DNA of 64,000 nucleotides, from the NCBI GenBank assembly GCA_029667085.1, contig JARUHJ010000002.1, forward strand, positions 62,001-126,000. The letters run 5' to 3'. Positions 42,302 to 51,534 of this stretch are shown here, one piece after another. Numbering within the stretch: position 1 is the stretch's first letter; each line of letters starts with the position of its first letter. The notes beneath the pieces were generated by a model, which saw nothing but the letters and a program-made list of their open reading frames with translations, was not told where the DNA came from and made no database searches. Made by a program: the position numbers and the translations under genes. This DNA is from Deltaproteobacteria bacterium IMCC39524 (GTDB taxonomy: Bacteria; Desulfobacterota; Desulfuromonadia; Desulfuromonadales; BM103).

Positions 42302-43374
42302 TACTTTGCGGGCAGGTTGCGACCTCCGCACTCCTTGAGTTTAGCGTGAGCGTGACGCAGCATGCGTTCCGTGGTCTCCCAATTGACGCACTTGTCAGTA
42401 ATTGAAACACCATAAGCCAGATCCTCGAGCTTTTCGGCCATCTTCTGGTTGCCTTCTTCAAGGAAACTCTCGATCATCAGTGAGCCGATCTGACCGTTGC
42501 CGGCCGCAACCTGCTCAATAACATCATTCATGACGCCTTCCTGCAGGGTATGGTCTTTATAAGAGTTGGCGTGGCTGCAGTCGACCATGATAGACGTCTC
42601 GATCTTCGACTTCGCCAACTTTTCCATAACCCGGGCGATGTCAGCGGATTCGTAATTGGGCTTATCGTTGCCGCCGCGCAGCACCATGTGGACATCAGGG
42701 TTGCCGGTCGTTTTTACGATGGAGATGCGACCCTCACGGTTAATGCCGAGAAAACTGTGCGAGTGGCATGCCGCGCCCATAGCATCGATAGCAATCTGCA
42801 GGTTGCCATCGGTGCCGTTCTTGAACCCGACCGGGAAGGAGAGACCACTCGACATTTCACGGTGAGTCTGGCTTTCGGTGGTGCGGGCACCAATGGCGCC
42901 CCAGCTGATCGTGTCAGCCATATATTGGGGAGTGATCGGATCGAGCATCTCCGTGGCGACCGGCAGTCCCCTGTCGGTGATGTCGAGCATCAACCGGCGG
43001 GCGATACCGAGACCTTTTGAAATCTGGTGCGATCCGTCAAGGTCCGGATCGTTGATCAGGCCTTTCCAGCCGATGGTGGTGCGGGGCTTTTCAAAGTAGA
43101 CGCGCATGACCAGCAGTAATTGATCTTTGAGTTCCTCATTCAGCTTGGCCAGCAGTTCTGCATATTCGAGGGCGGCCTTGGGGTCGTGAATGGAGCAGGG
43201 CCCGACGACGACCATCATCCGTGGATCACGATTCCAGAGGACGTCCTGAATCTGTTCACGTGAGGCGGCGACAAAGCCGGCAGCTTTTTCCGAGAGGGGC
43301 AAGACCTGCTTGAGGTCTGCCGGAGCAATCAAGGGCTTGACGGCGCTGACTTTGAGGTTGTTGGTCTGAACCAT
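42301..43374 (-). CDS. aroG: 3-deoxy-7-phosphoheptulonate (DAHP) synthase
   Basis: This 357-residue enzyme makes the first intermediate of aromatic amino acid synthesis from phosphoenolpyruvate and erythrose 4-phosphate. Class I motifs are seen: VVVGPCSIHDP, MRVYFEKPRTTIGWKG, ATEMLDPITPQY, GARTTESQTHREM and IMVDCSHANSYKD. AAGGAG stands six bases before the ATG. Its stop overlaps the hgcA start, so it heads the hgcAB operon; whether regulation is by aromatic amino acids is unknown. The aroF/G/H paralogue type is not resolved. Confidence 0.93.
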   Translation of the reverse strand: MVQTNNLKVSAVKPLIAPADLKQVLPLSEKAAGFVAASREQIQDVLWNRDPRMMVVVGPCSIHDPKAALEYAELLAKLNEELKDQLLLVMRVYFEKPRTTIGWKGLINDPDLDGSHQISKGLGIARRLMLDITDRGLPVATEMLDPITPQYMADTISWGAIGARTTESQTHREMSSGLSFPVGFKNGTDGNLQIAIDAMGAACHSHSFLGINREGRISIVKTTGNPDVHMVLRGGNDKPNYESADIARVMEKLAKSKIETSIMVDCSHANSYKDHTLQEGVMNDVIEQVAAGNGQIGSLMIESFLEEGNQKMAEKLEDLAYGVSITDKCVNWETTERMLRHAHAKLKECGGRNLPAK

Positions 43375-43576
43375 GGTTCTCTCCTTAAAAATAAGTATAT
43401 AAAATGAATAGTTTCGCTTAAAGGTCGCTATTATGGCCTCAAGATGCTGAGAAATCAACGTTTTTCCAGAAACTTGTCAGGGAAAGAGTTTGACTGCTCT
43501 GTCTGTATTAAGCTATATAATATCAGACATAAATAGTCATTATCGTTGCTTTTTAACGATATCTTCCGAGGTGCTC

Positions 43577-43864
43577 ATGCAAGTTCTCTGGTCTTCGCTC
43601 TACGACATCGTCAGCCTGGTGTTCCAGGTTTATATCTTTATCGTCATCGCCCGGGCTCTCATCTCCTGGGTGAACCCCGATCCTTACAACCCGATCGTGC
43701 GCTTTCTCTACAGTGCCACCGAGCCGGTGCTTGCTTTGATGAGACGCTATCTGCCGTTGCAGTTCAGTGGTATAGACCTCTCGCCGATTGCCTTGCTGTT
43801 TGCGCTGACGATTGTTGAAAAGATACTGCTGAATATCATTGTGCAGTTCAGTCGCGGATTCTGA
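43577..43864 (+). CDS. yggT: YggT-family membrane protein
   Basis: A 95-residue protein with two hydrophobic blocks and the family signature YIFIVIARALISWVNPDPYNPIVRFLYSATEP. YggT proteins are linked to cell division and osmotic tolerance; the role is not settled. GAGGTG stands before the ATG. It begins a yggT-divIVA-yggU-fmdB run in which the first three genes are tightly packed. Confidence 0.92.
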   Translation: MQVLWSSLYDIVSLVFQVYIFIVIARALISWVNPDPYNPIVRFLYSATEPVLALMRRYLPLQFSGIDLSPIALLFALTIVEKILLNIIVQFSRGF

Positions 43865-43871
43865 GGTGACT

Positions 43872-44582
43872 ATGCGAATCAGCCCGATCGATATCCAGCA
43901 GAAACAGTTCAAATCGCGTCCTTTCGGTTATGAGAAGACTGGTGTTGATCAGTTCCTGGAAATGCTGGCCGAAGAATTAGAGCGCCTGATCGGTAAGAAT
44001 CAGAACCTTCAGGAGTCGCTTGATCGGGTCAACGCGACCTTGAGCGAGATGCGTGAACGCGAAGAGACTCTGAAAGAAACCCTGGTGACGACCCAGAAGA
44101 TTACCGAAGAGCTCAAGTCGACTGCTCGTCGTGAGGTTGACGTCATGATGGCTGAGGCCGAGATCAAGGCCGAACGCTTGATGCACAATGCAGAAGAACG
44201 TCGCGGGCAGTTGATTGAAGAAATCCAGGAGATCAAGCGTCAGAAGATTGATTTTGAAGTCAGCCTGCGTGGTTTGTTAGAAAAACATATCCGCATGATC
44301 GATCTGAATACTGTGGCTCTTGATGCACCCGATGCTGACGCCAGGATGCTTGAAGAGCCGCTCCCCTTTGTAGAAAAAAAAGACTCCACCGTAGAAGAGG
44401 CCTCTGCGGAAGCCGACGGATCGGCAGAAGCACCTGTCGAAGAAGCTGAATTCGATGATGAGACAGAGCTCTTAACGACGACAGTTGAAAAAGCTGAGGC
44501 ACCTCTTGAGCATGAGCCTCCTGAACTCGCGTTCGATTTCGACCCGAATGATCCCAATGGTGAAGAGGACCTTCTCAAGTGA
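43872..44582 (+). CDS. divIVA: DivIVA-domain protein
   Basis: This 236-residue protein starts with the DivIVA membrane-targeting segment (RISPIDIQQKQFKSRPFGYEK). It continues with a coiled coil to about residue 150 and ends in an acidic tail rich in Glu and Ala. Such proteins mark curved membrane at the division site. It overlaps yggU by GTGA and follows yggT by seven bases. Confidence 0.9.
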   Translation: MRISPIDIQQKQFKSRPFGYEKTGVDQFLEMLAEELERLIGKNQNLQESLDRVNATLSEMREREETLKETLVTTQKITEELKSTARREVDVMMAEAEIKAERLMHNAEERRGQLIEEIQEIKRQKIDFEVSLRGLLEKHIRMIDLNTVALDAPDADARMLEEPLPFVEKKDSTVEEASAEADGSAEAPVEEAEFDDETELLTTTVEKAEAPLEHEPPELAFDFDPNDPNGEEDLLK

Positions 44583-44884
44583 CCCTGCCCTGCCTGCGAC
44601 AAACCGACGCAGGTGTCGAAGTTTTTCTCTATATCCAGCCCCGAGCCAGTCGCAACAAGGTTGTCGGCCTGCAAGGAGATGAACTCAAGGTTGCTTTGAC
44701 CGCTCCGCCTGTCGATGGCGCCGCTAACAAGGCCTGTTGTCTTTTCATCGCCAAGCTCTGCAGTCTACCCAGGAGTTGTGTTAAGATAATTTCTGGCGAA
44801 ATGTCCCGTCACAAGCGCTTGTTACTTGAAGATACTGATTTTCTGGAAGTCACTCGTCTTGTTGAAGATCTGCTGGGGGGTTGA
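44579..44884 (+). CDS. yggU: DUF167/YggU-family protein
   Basis: A 101-residue protein with the family pattern VFLYIQPRASRNKVVGLQGD, LKVALTAPPVDGAANKA and CVKIISGEMSRHKRLLL. Its role is unknown. It starts at GTG overlapping the divIVA stop. Confidence 0.9.
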   Translation: MTLPCLRQTDAGVEVFLYIQPRASRNKVVGLQGDELKVALTAPPVDGAANKACCLFIAKLCSLPRSCVKIISGEMSRHKRLLLEDTDFLEVTRLVEDLLGG

Positions 44885-44941
44885 CATCTGCTCTCAAAGT
44901 CATTAAATTACCGTCGAATTTTATTATAAGAGGTGATTCCT

Positions 44942-45190
44942 ATGCCGATGTACGAGTATCAATGTAAAGAGTGCGGGCTGGTTTTTGAGGCCCGGCAGAA
45001 ATTTTCCGATCCACCGCTCACCGAGTGTAGAGAGTGTAATGGCGAAGTCGCCAAGCTGATCTCGCAGACCGGGTTCGCCCTCAAAGGTGGCGGCTGGTAT
45101 GATCAGGGTTATGGTGGCAAGGCAGCCTCCTGTGCTTCAGCGGACAGTGGTGGCGGCTGCGCAGGTTGTCCGAAAGCGGCCAACGAATAG
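44942..45190 (+). CDS. FmdB-family zinc-ribbon protein
   Basis: This 82-residue protein starts MPMYEYQCKECGLVFEARQK and has a second pair CRECN, the FmdB regulatory-type zinc ribbon. A GGWY segment and a Cys-rich tail (CAGCPKA) follow. It may regulate or chaperone amide-metabolism or other enzymes. AAGAGGTGA lies before the ATG. Confidence 0.9.
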   Translation: MPMYEYQCKECGLVFEARQKFSDPPLTECRECNGEVAKLISQTGFALKGGGWYDQGYGGKAASCASADSGGGCAGCPKAANE

Positions 45191-45207
45191 AGCTTTGCCG
45201 AGATATA

Positions 45208-45247
45208 TTGAAAAGGGGACGGAATGAAAATTCCGTCCCCTTTTCAA
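45208..45247 (+). repeat. Perfect 18-bp inverted repeat (terminator or REP element)
   Basis: TTGAAAAGGGGACGGAAT pairs exactly with ATTCCGTCCCCTTTTCAA around GAAA. It can act as terminator for fmdB. The GGGGACGGAAT core also resembles REP-type elements that recur in many genomes. Confidence 0.8.
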
Positions 45248-45364
45248 TTTGTCTTCTTGTGGTTATCTCTTTTGCTCTTTCTTCTCATTTACCCGTGTTT
45301 GTCTGTGTTAAAAAAGATGTCACCAAACAATCTGAGCTTGGCTTGAGTAAAATGAATAAGCAGA

Positions 45365-45493
45365 TCACTTGATTGCTTTCATGGTGAAGTTTGGTGCTTC
45401 GTCGGCATATGCATCTGTTTTGTTGTCGACCCAGTCTGCTTGCTTGCCTGCAAGGTCTGCGTTAAACTTCAGATTCTTTGAGCTTTCACGCTT
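45365..45493 (-). other. Protein-like open stretch, possible gene remnant
   Basis: Forty-two codons on the minus strand read without stop (KRESSKNLKFNADLAGKQAD and on, ending FTMKAIK) and have coding-like composition. No start codon with a ribosome site is in frame. An ATG with GGAG upstream (45502) lies in another frame and stops early, so a frameshifted small gene is possible. The rest of the 330-base gap before rsgA shows nothing but the inverted repeat at 45208. Confidence 0.3.
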
Positions 45494-45520
45494 TCAACCA
45501 TGATGTCTCCGGGACAATAG

Positions 45521-46579
45521 ATGCCTCAACAAAGAAACACCCTGTCGGAACTTGGCTGGAAACATTTTTTCCAGCAGCAGTTAAGCCTCGAGGAGTTGGA
45601 AACGACCACTCCTGTGCGGGTCTTCGCCCTGAATCGTCATCTGGTTGCTGGCGTGGGAGAGGATGGTCGCCAGCAGTTCTCGCTCCCTCATTCATGGTTG
45701 CGTTACTCAGTAGAGGAGCTGCCGACCGTTGGTGACTGGCTGCTTATCGATGGCGATGGCCATCCACTTCGCCTTCTGGAACGCGTCAGCCTCTTCAAAC
45801 GCATGGCTTCCGGTCGCGACGCCCGCGTGCAGTTGATGGCCGCCAACGTTGATACCCTCTTCATCGTCACTTCCTGTAATGCTGATTTTAACCTGTCACG
45901 TCTGGAACGTTACCTTGCCATGGCACTTGACGCGGGCGTTGAACCAGTGGTCGTGCTGACCAAAGTTGATCTGATCGAAGATGTCGAAAACTATCGTGCC
46001 AGGGCGCGGACTCTTCGTCACCACCTGGCTGTGGAAGCGGTCAACTCCAGGGATGCGAGCGTGATTGAAACCTTGAGGCCCTGGTGCAGTAAAGGGCAGA
46101 CTGTGGCCTTGGTTGGGTCGAGTGGCGTTGGTAAGTCCACCCTGGTCAACACTCTCTCAGCCGCAGTCGTCCAGGAAACCGGCGCGACTCGCGAAGGGGA
46201 TGCCAAGGGCCGTCATACCACCACCGCGCGTTCTTTACACATCTTGCCGGCCGGCGGCCTTTTGCTGGACAGCCCGGGGTTGCGGGAATTGCAACTGAGC
46301 GACTGTGGAGAAGGTGTCGCCTCGCTTTTTGAAGAGATAGAAGCGGTCGCTCGCAGATGTCGTTTCAATGATTGTCGCCACCAGGGGGAATCTGGCTGCG
46401 CAGTGGCTGAAGCGGCTGAGAATGACGAACTTGATCCGCGTCGTCTCACCAACTATCTCAAACTGATTGCCGAGCAGGAGCGGGCCGATGAGACTCTTGT
46501 GGAAAAAAGACGCAAGGACAAGAATCTCGGTAAAATGTATAAGAGGGTGCTGAATCAGAAACGTAAAGAGCAGAGTTAG
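45521..46579 (+). CDS. rsgA: Ribosome small subunit-dependent GTPase A
   Basis: A 352-residue circularly permuted GTPase that helps mature the 30S subunit. An N-terminal OB-like domain is followed by the G-motifs in permuted order: VLTKVDLI (G4), then LVGSSGVGKSTLVN (G1) and LLDSPGLRELQL (G3). The C-terminal zinc-binding segment is CRFNDCRHQGESGCAV. A basic tail (EKRRKDKNLGKMYKR) follows. Confidence 0.95.
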   Translation: MPQQRNTLSELGWKHFFQQQLSLEELETTTPVRVFALNRHLVAGVGEDGRQQFSLPHSWLRYSVEELPTVGDWLLIDGDGHPLRLLERVSLFKRMASGRDARVQLMAANVDTLFIVTSCNADFNLSRLERYLAMALDAGVEPVVVLTKVDLIEDVENYRARARTLRHHLAVEAVNSRDASVIETLRPWCSKGQTVALVGSSGVGKSTLVNTLSAAVVQETGATREGDAKGRHTTTARSLHILPAGGLLLDSPGLRELQLSDCGEGVASLFEEIEAVARRCRFNDCRHQGESGCAVAEAAENDELDPRRLTNYLKLIAEQERADETLVEKRRKDKNLGKMYKRVLNQKRKEQS

Positions 46580-46752
46580 GTTGTTCTTGACTCTGCGTCT
46601 CGAGGGATCAGCGCGAACGGGCGTGAAGCGTTTGTGTTCTTCCGGATGCACTTAATTCGAAATGGTTTTTCTGGGGCGAATAGCTAACCAGATAACTTTA
46701 CGGTCAACGGGTTGAAGCACTGCGAGCAATCTTAGCCGCAGTTTCTGGGCAC

Positions 46753-46786
46753 AAAAAAGCCCCGCGGATTTCCGCGGGGCTTTTTT
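46753..46786. terminator. Bidirectional terminator between rsgA and the cold shock gene
   Basis: AAAAAAGCCCCGCGGA pairs with TCCGCGGGGCTTTTTT around TT. It can end both convergent transcripts. Confidence 0.92.
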
Positions 46787-46809
46787 GTTGATATCTGTAA
46801 AATGCAAAA

Positions 46810-47010
46810 TTAGATTTTGCATACATTTGATGACTGGGGGCCTTTCTGGCCTTCAGTTACATCAAAACTTACTCTATCTCCTTCAGCGAGAGATTTGAAA
46901 CCGTCGCCTTGGACTTCAGAGAAGTGTACGAACACATCCGGTCCATTGTCCTGCTCGATAAAACCAAAACCTTTTGCATCGTTGAACCACTTCACAGTAC
47001 CTTCAGCCAT
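46810..47010 (-). CDS. Cold shock domain protein
   Basis: A 66-residue OB-fold nucleic acid chaperone. RNP1 is KGFGFI and RNP2 is VFVHF, with the WFN start and PQSSNV end of CspA-type proteins. The ATG preceded by GGAG (inside an earlier in-frame ATG) is chosen. A hairpin GTTCCC/GGGAAC lies directly upstream at 47023-47039, and the leader is long, as is common for these genes. Confidence 0.94.
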   Translation of the reverse strand: MAEGTVKWFNDAKGFGFIEQDNGPDVFVHFSEVQGDGFKSLAEGDRVSFDVTEGQKGPQSSNVCKI

Positions 47011-47039
47011 TTTTAACTCCATGTTCCCTTAGTGGGAAC

Positions 47040-47463
47040 GCTTTTGTTGTGCAAACCAGGTCTGCTTAAAAATAAAAAACCACACAACCAAAATAGGTTT
47101 GCGTGGCTCATTCGCGACCGATTAACATTTAATCTCGTCCAACAAACATCTTTGCACAAACGTTTAAGATAGTGAACGCTACCACATGTAATCGGACCAT
47201 TGCAAGCTTAATCGTATTCAGAGAGTTATGGCAAGTGCTGATGGGTAGACTGAGGAGTCGTTTTAATTCGTAATCGTTCAACAAGAGACGACAACCCTAC
47301 TGGTTTGTTTGTGACGATTTTTGATGAACTTTTTTCGTTCCTTTTTTCCATATTTACTCACCCAGACATCTTTACAATCAACCCCTCGTTGCGTATAGTC
47401 ATACTTCATTTTATTGCCTGTATCAATGAATTTAATGGTACAGGTCAAGGGAGGTTTTTTTAC
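47040..47463. other. Divergent promoter region of the cold shock gene and folD
   Basis: This 424-base stretch is AT-rich and holds the leader of the cold shock gene and the leader of folD. The folD frame is open through most of the right part, but the sequence there ([13 protein letters not shown]) is unlike FolD. I see no further gene or repeat. Confidence 0.5.
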
Positions 47464-48315
47464 GTGGATAAGATCATTGATGGTAAGGCGATTGCCGCTG
47501 AAATTCGTGAAGAGATTGCCGCTGATGTAGTGACATTGAAAGAGCAGGGTGTAACACCTGGCCTGGCTGTTGTCCTGGTCGGTGAAGATCCGGCCAGCCG
47601 GGTGTACGTGACGATGAAGGAGAAGGCGTGTGAAAAAGCCGGTATCTTCTCTGATGAGCATAAGCTCCCCGCTGAAACAACCGAAGCCCAGCTGCTGGCG
47701 TTGATCGAGGAGTTGAATAATGATCCGCGTATTGATGGCATCCTGGTCCAGTTGCCATTGCCAGATCATATCGATGAGAGCAAGGTTCTGGAGTCGATTT
47801 CTCCGGCCAAGGATGCAGACGGCTTTCACCCCTATAATGTTGGTCGTCTGGTCACCGGCAATCCTCTTTACCAACCCTGTACACCTTATGGTGTTATGAA
47901 GATGCTGGAACATACCGGCGTTGATCTGAAGGGCAAGGAAGTTGTTGTGGTCGGTCGCTCCAATATTGTTGGCAAGCCTGTTGCCCTGATGTGCCTGGCC
48001 CAGCACGCGACTGTTACCCTCTGTCACTCCCGTACTCAAGATCTGCCGGGTAAGGTCGCACAGGCCGATGTCGTGATTGCAGCGGTCGGCCGACCTGAGA
48101 TGATTAAAGGCGCCTGGATCAAGGAAGGAGCCGTTGTTATCGACGTCGGTGTTAATCGCGTCGGTGAGAAGAAGCTGGTCGGTGATGTCGAATTCGAGGC
48201 GGCCAAGGAACGCGCCAGCGCGATCACTCCGGTTCCAGGTGGTGTCGGCCCCATGACCATCACCATGCTGCTTTACAATACTGTCGAAGGCGCCAAGCGC
48301 CGCGCCCAGCAGTAA
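47464..48315 (+). CDS. folD: Methylenetetrahydrofolate dehydrogenase/cyclohydrolase
   Basis: This 283-residue enzyme interconverts methylene-, methenyl- and 10-formyl-tetrahydrofolate. Motifs include [23 protein letters not shown]-type text (seen as [11 protein letters not shown]), the Rossmann segment [16 protein letters not shown] and the end [15 protein letters not shown]. The GTG preceded by GGGAGG is used as start; a 53-codon upstream extension is not FolD-like. It leads a plus-strand one-carbon gene block. Confidence 0.95.
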   Translation: MDKIIDGKAIAAEIREEIAADVVTLKEQGVTPGLAVVLVGEDPASRVYVTMKEKACEKAGIFSDEHKLPAETTEAQLLALIEELNNDPRIDGILVQLPLPDHIDESKVLESISPAKDADGFHPYNVGRLVTGNPLYQPCTPYGVMKMLEHTGVDLKGKEVVVVGRSNIVGKPVALMCLAQHATVTLCHSRTQDLPGKVAQADVVIAAVGRPEMIKGAWIKEGAVVIDVGVNRVGEKKLVGDVEFEAAKERASAITPVPGGVGPMTITMLLYNTVEGAKRRAQQ

Positions 48316-48373
48316 GTAACTTATACAGCCCGTGATGAATTCTTCGTCCCGGGCCGTTTTGCCTTAAATGTGA

Positions 48374-48422
48374 AGGGTTGGGCTCTCCACCAGTCCCCAG
48401 CCCCCAAACACCAGCCCCCGGA
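48374..48422. repeat. GC-rich stretch resembling the one at 2240-2304
   Basis: ACCAGTCCCCAGCCCCC, then AACACCAGCCCCCG, occurs between folD and metV. The stretch shares ACCAGT(C/T)(C/T)CCAGCC text with the element after the rhomboid gene. It is short and its nature is uncertain. Confidence 0.35.
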
Positions 48423-48427
48423 TCAAT

Positions 48428-49084
48428 ATGATAATCAGCGAACTGAAACCTTATGAAGAACTCCAGCAGGCCTTGGCCGACTTTGATAAGCTCTTTATTG
48501 TCGGATGCGCCGCCTGCGCTACGGCCTGTAAGTCCGGCGGTGAAGATGAGGTCTTCAAGTTTCAGGAGTGGCTGAATGAGCAGGGCAAGGATGCGACCGG
48601 CAGCGTGATCATTGATGAAGCTTGTCATATCGCGCGCGCGGCCCGCGATCTGCGCCATCACAAGGCCGCGGTGCAGGATGCGGATGCTCTGGTGGTGCTT
48701 GCCTGCGGTTCGGGGATTCAGTCGATTTCATCCAACGTTGATAAACAAGTGGTGGGTGGTTTGAACTCCATGTTTCTTGGCAACGTCCGTCGCTTCGGTC
48801 AGTACGAGGAGATGTGTTCCCTCTGTGGTGACTGCATCCTCAATGAAACTGCCGGGATCTGTCCGGTGACCACCTGCGCCAAGGGTTTGTTGAATGGTCC
48901 CTGTGGTGGCATGGCGGACGGTCACTGTGAGGTTGATGCCGAGATTGAGTGTGCCTGGAGCCTGATTTTCGAGCGTTTAAAGAGTCAACAACGGCAGGGC
49001 GTCTTTGCCCGGCGCGTGCCGCCAAAGAACTGGAGTAGGCGCTTTCAACCAGGGCGCTATCGCCTGAAAGATGGCGAAAGCTGA
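48428..49084 (+). CDS. metV: MetV, zinc-finger partner of methylenetetrahydrofolate reductase
   Basis: A 218-residue protein of the MTHFR C-terminal (MetV) family. It is Cys-rich, with GCAACATACKSGG at the N terminus and MCSLCGDCILNETAGICPVTTCAKGLLNGPCGG later, probably holding an iron-sulfur cluster and zinc. MetV forms a complex with MetF in anaerobes that use the Wood-Ljungdahl methyl branch. It overlaps metF by one base (TGATG). Confidence 0.9.
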   Translation: MIISELKPYEELQQALADFDKLFIVGCAACATACKSGGEDEVFKFQEWLNEQGKDATGSVIIDEACHIARAARDLRHHKAAVQDADALVVLACGSGIQSISSNVDKQVVGGLNSMFLGNVRRFGQYEEMCSLCGDCILNETAGICPVTTCAKGLLNGPCGGMADGHCEVDAEIECAWSLIFERLKSQQRQGVFARRVPPKNWSRRFQPGRYRLKDGES

Positions 49085-49938
49085 TGTCGTTTTTATCGGA
49101 ACAGCTTGGCAATGGCCAGTTCGTGGTGACGGCTGAAATTGCGCCTCCCAAAGGTACCGATCTCAGCGAGGCATTGGCAGCTGTCGAAAAGTTGACAGGT
49201 ATTACTGCTGTGAACGTCACTGATAACCAGGGTGCCAATATGCGCTTGTCGTCGTTGGCGCTGGCTGCCCGGTTGCAGCAGCAAGGTACGGAAACGGTTT
49301 TGCAGTTGACCTGCCGTGATCGCAACCGCATGGCTTTGCAGTCTGATTTGCTTGGTGCGGCGTCTTTTGGCATCGAAAATCTTTTACTGCTTTCCGGTGA
49401 TCACAGTAAGTTTGGAGATCATCCCGATTCAAGGCCTGTTTTTGACCTTGATTCCGTGCAACTGCTGGATATGGCTGCCGGGCTTATGGCGGGAACAGAT
49501 ATGGCCGGTAAGTCGCTTGATGGTGTGCCGGAGTTTTTCCCCGGCGCAGCAGTGAACCCTGCGGCTGAGCCCTTTGAACTGATGTTCCAGAAAGTGGCGA
49601 AAAAAGTTGATAGCGGTGCTCGTTTTTTTCAAACGCAGTCGGTGTTTGATCGCGAGATACTGGAACGCTTCATGCTCGCTATGCAGCCCTTGCAGGTGCC
49701 GGTGATAGCCGGTGTCCTGTTGATTCGCAGCTCCAGGATGGCTCGGTTTCTTAATGACAATATTCCCGGAGTTCAGGTCCCCGAGACCTTGGTTCAGCGT
49801 CTGGACTCTGCAGAAGATTCTTTGGCGGAAGGGGTTGAAATCGCTCGTGAAGCTGTTGCCTGGGCACGTGAGCACTGTCAGGGGGTGCACTTGATGACAC
49901 TGGGACACGAGGACAGAATCCCCGAGATCCTATCTTGA
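49084..49938 (+). CDS. metF: Methylenetetrahydrofolate reductase
   Basis: This 284-residue TIM-barrel flavoenzyme reduces methylene-THF to methyl-THF. Markers are VTAEIAPPKGTD, VNVTDNQGANMRLSSLALA, LQLTCRDRNR, NLLLLSGDHSKFGDHP and GARFFQTQSVFD. It is the short form that works with MetV. Its product is the methyl donor needed by HgcA and by methionine synthesis. Confidence 0.93.
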   Translation: MSFLSEQLGNGQFVVTAEIAPPKGTDLSEALAAVEKLTGITAVNVTDNQGANMRLSSLALAARLQQQGTETVLQLTCRDRNRMALQSDLLGAASFGIENLLLLSGDHSKFGDHPDSRPVFDLDSVQLLDMAAGLMAGTDMAGKSLDGVPEFFPGAAVNPAAEPFELMFQKVAKKVDSGARFFQTQSVFDREILERFMLAMQPLQVPVIAGVLLIRSSRMARFLNDNIPGVQVPETLVQRLDSAEDSLAEGVEIAREAVAWAREHCQGVHLMTLGHEDRIPEILS

Positions 49939-49987
49939 TCTTATCGTCGCTACCTGTTTGTTTGCTTATCTCTTAAGGAGAGAACCC

Positions 49988-51076
49988 GTGAAAAAAACCC
50001 CTTTGAATCAAACCCACCGTGAGCTTGGCGCACGGATGGTCGACTTTGGCGGTTGGGATATGCCGGTGCAGTACTCCGGTGTTATTGATGAGCATCAGGC
50101 TGTGCGAGAGGCTGCCGGTCTTTTTGATGTCTCGCATATGGGCGAGGTCGAGGTCAGTGGCGCCAACGCTTTGGCTTTTATCCAGCACCTGACCATCAAC
50201 GATGCTGCGAAACTGGTCGATGGTCAGGTTCAGTATTCGGCGATGTGTTATCCCCAAGGAGGGGTGGTCGATGATGTCACCCTCTACCGCTTCAACGAGT
50301 CGCGTTATCTCTTCTGCGTCAACGCCTCGAACACCGACAAGGACTTTGCCTGGATGCAGCAGGTCCTTTCCGAGGCGGCAATCACTGACGTCACCCTGAC
50401 CAATCGCAGCGATGAGTTTGCCCAGATTGCCCTGCAAGGTCCGAAGGCTGCAACGATCCTCTCCAGCTTGACAGATGTTGTTCTGGCTGACCTGGTTTAT
50501 TATCACTTCTGCGAAGGAACTGTTGCCGGAGTGGAGATGATTATCTCGCGAACCGGTTACACCGGAGAGGACGGCTTTGAACTGTACCTTCCCGCCGCTT
50601 CGGCAGTAAACGTCTGGCAGGCAATCATGACCGCCGGTACTCCGCAAGGCTTGTTGCCTATCGGCCTGGGCGCGCGCGACACCCTGCGCCTTGAAAAAGG
50701 CTACGCCTTGTATGGTCATGAACTCTCCCGCGAGATTTCGCCTCTGGAGGCTGGCCTCGCCTGGATTACCAAACTTGATAAGGAAGACTTCGTCGGCAAG
50801 GCGGCTCTGGTTGCTCAAAAAGCAGAGGGTCTTCCGCGCCGTCGTGTTGGACTGGTGATGCAGGAACGTGGTATCCCGCGGGAGGGCTATCCGGTTTTTT
50901 CTGGTGACCGGGAAGTCGGTGTGGTGACCAGTGGGACCATGTCACCGAGTCTCAAGGCTGGTGTCGCGCTGGCGTTGGTGGAGCCTGACTTTGCCAAAGA
51001 GGAGACTGATCTTGAGGTCGCGATTCGTAATCGTCGTATGGGGGCCAAGGTGCAGCGGCCTCCTTTTGTGAAATAA
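49988..51076 (+). CDS. gcvT: Glycine cleavage system T protein (aminomethyltransferase)
   Basis: A 362-residue protein starting at GTG with AAGGAG upstream. It transfers the methylene group of glycine, held on GcvH, to tetrahydrofolate. Typical segments are ARMVDFGGWDMPVQYSG, FDVSHMGEVEV, the folate-site ISRTGYTGEDGFELY, LGARDTLRLEKGYALYGHE and TSGTMSPSLK. It begins gcvT-H-PA-PB. Confidence 0.96.
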   Translation: MKKTPLNQTHRELGARMVDFGGWDMPVQYSGVIDEHQAVREAAGLFDVSHMGEVEVSGANALAFIQHLTINDAAKLVDGQVQYSAMCYPQGGVVDDVTLYRFNESRYLFCVNASNTDKDFAWMQQVLSEAAITDVTLTNRSDEFAQIALQGPKAATILSSLTDVVLADLVYYHFCEGTVAGVEMIISRTGYTGEDGFELYLPAASAVNVWQAIMTAGTPQGLLPIGLGARDTLRLEKGYALYGHELSREISPLEAGLAWITKLDKEDFVGKAALVAQKAEGLPRRRVGLVMQERGIPREGYPVFSGDREVGVVTSGTMSPSLKAGVALALVEPDFAKEETDLEVAIRNRRMGAKVQRPPFVK

Positions 51077-51142
51077 CTTAATCCATTCGATATTTTCTTT
51101 TCACCCCGGTAAAGGGGGCCTACAGACTGTAAGGAGGTTGTC

Positions 51143-51529
51143 ATGGAATTCCCAGAAGAACTCAAGTACACAGAAGAGCATGAGTGGGTCATGGTTGAGG
51201 AAGAGCTGGCTGTGATCGGTATCTCGGATTTTGCCCAGGATGCTCTGGGGGATGTTGTTTTTGTCGAACTCCCCGAGGTCGGTACTCTTCTCGAAGCAGG
51301 CAAAGCTTTCGGTGTCGTCGAATCGGTGAAGGCGGTTTCCGATATTTATGCGCCTATTTCCGGGACCGTGGAAGAGATCAACGAGGACCTCCTTGATGCA
51401 CCGGAGATCATCAATACCTCTCCCTACGAAGATGGCTGGATGATAAAAATCCGTATGGACGACGCCGCTGAGGCTGACGCCCTGATGACCGCCGATGCTT
51501 ACCAGAAGCTGATCGCAGAGGAGAGCTGA
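51143..51529 (+). CDS. gcvH: Glycine cleavage system H protein
   Basis: This 128-residue lipoyl carrier has the lipoylated lysine in ESVKAVSDIYAP (Lys63). The start EELKYTEEHEWV and the NTSPYEDGWMIKI segment are standard. AAGGAGG precedes the ATG. Confidence 0.97.
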   Translation: MEFPEELKYTEEHEWVMVEEELAVIGISDFAQDALGDVVFVELPEVGTLLEAGKAFGVVESVKAVSDIYAPISGTVEEINEDLLDAPEIINTSPYEDGWMIKIRMDDAAEADALMTADAYQKLIAEES

Positions 51530-51534
51530 GAACC

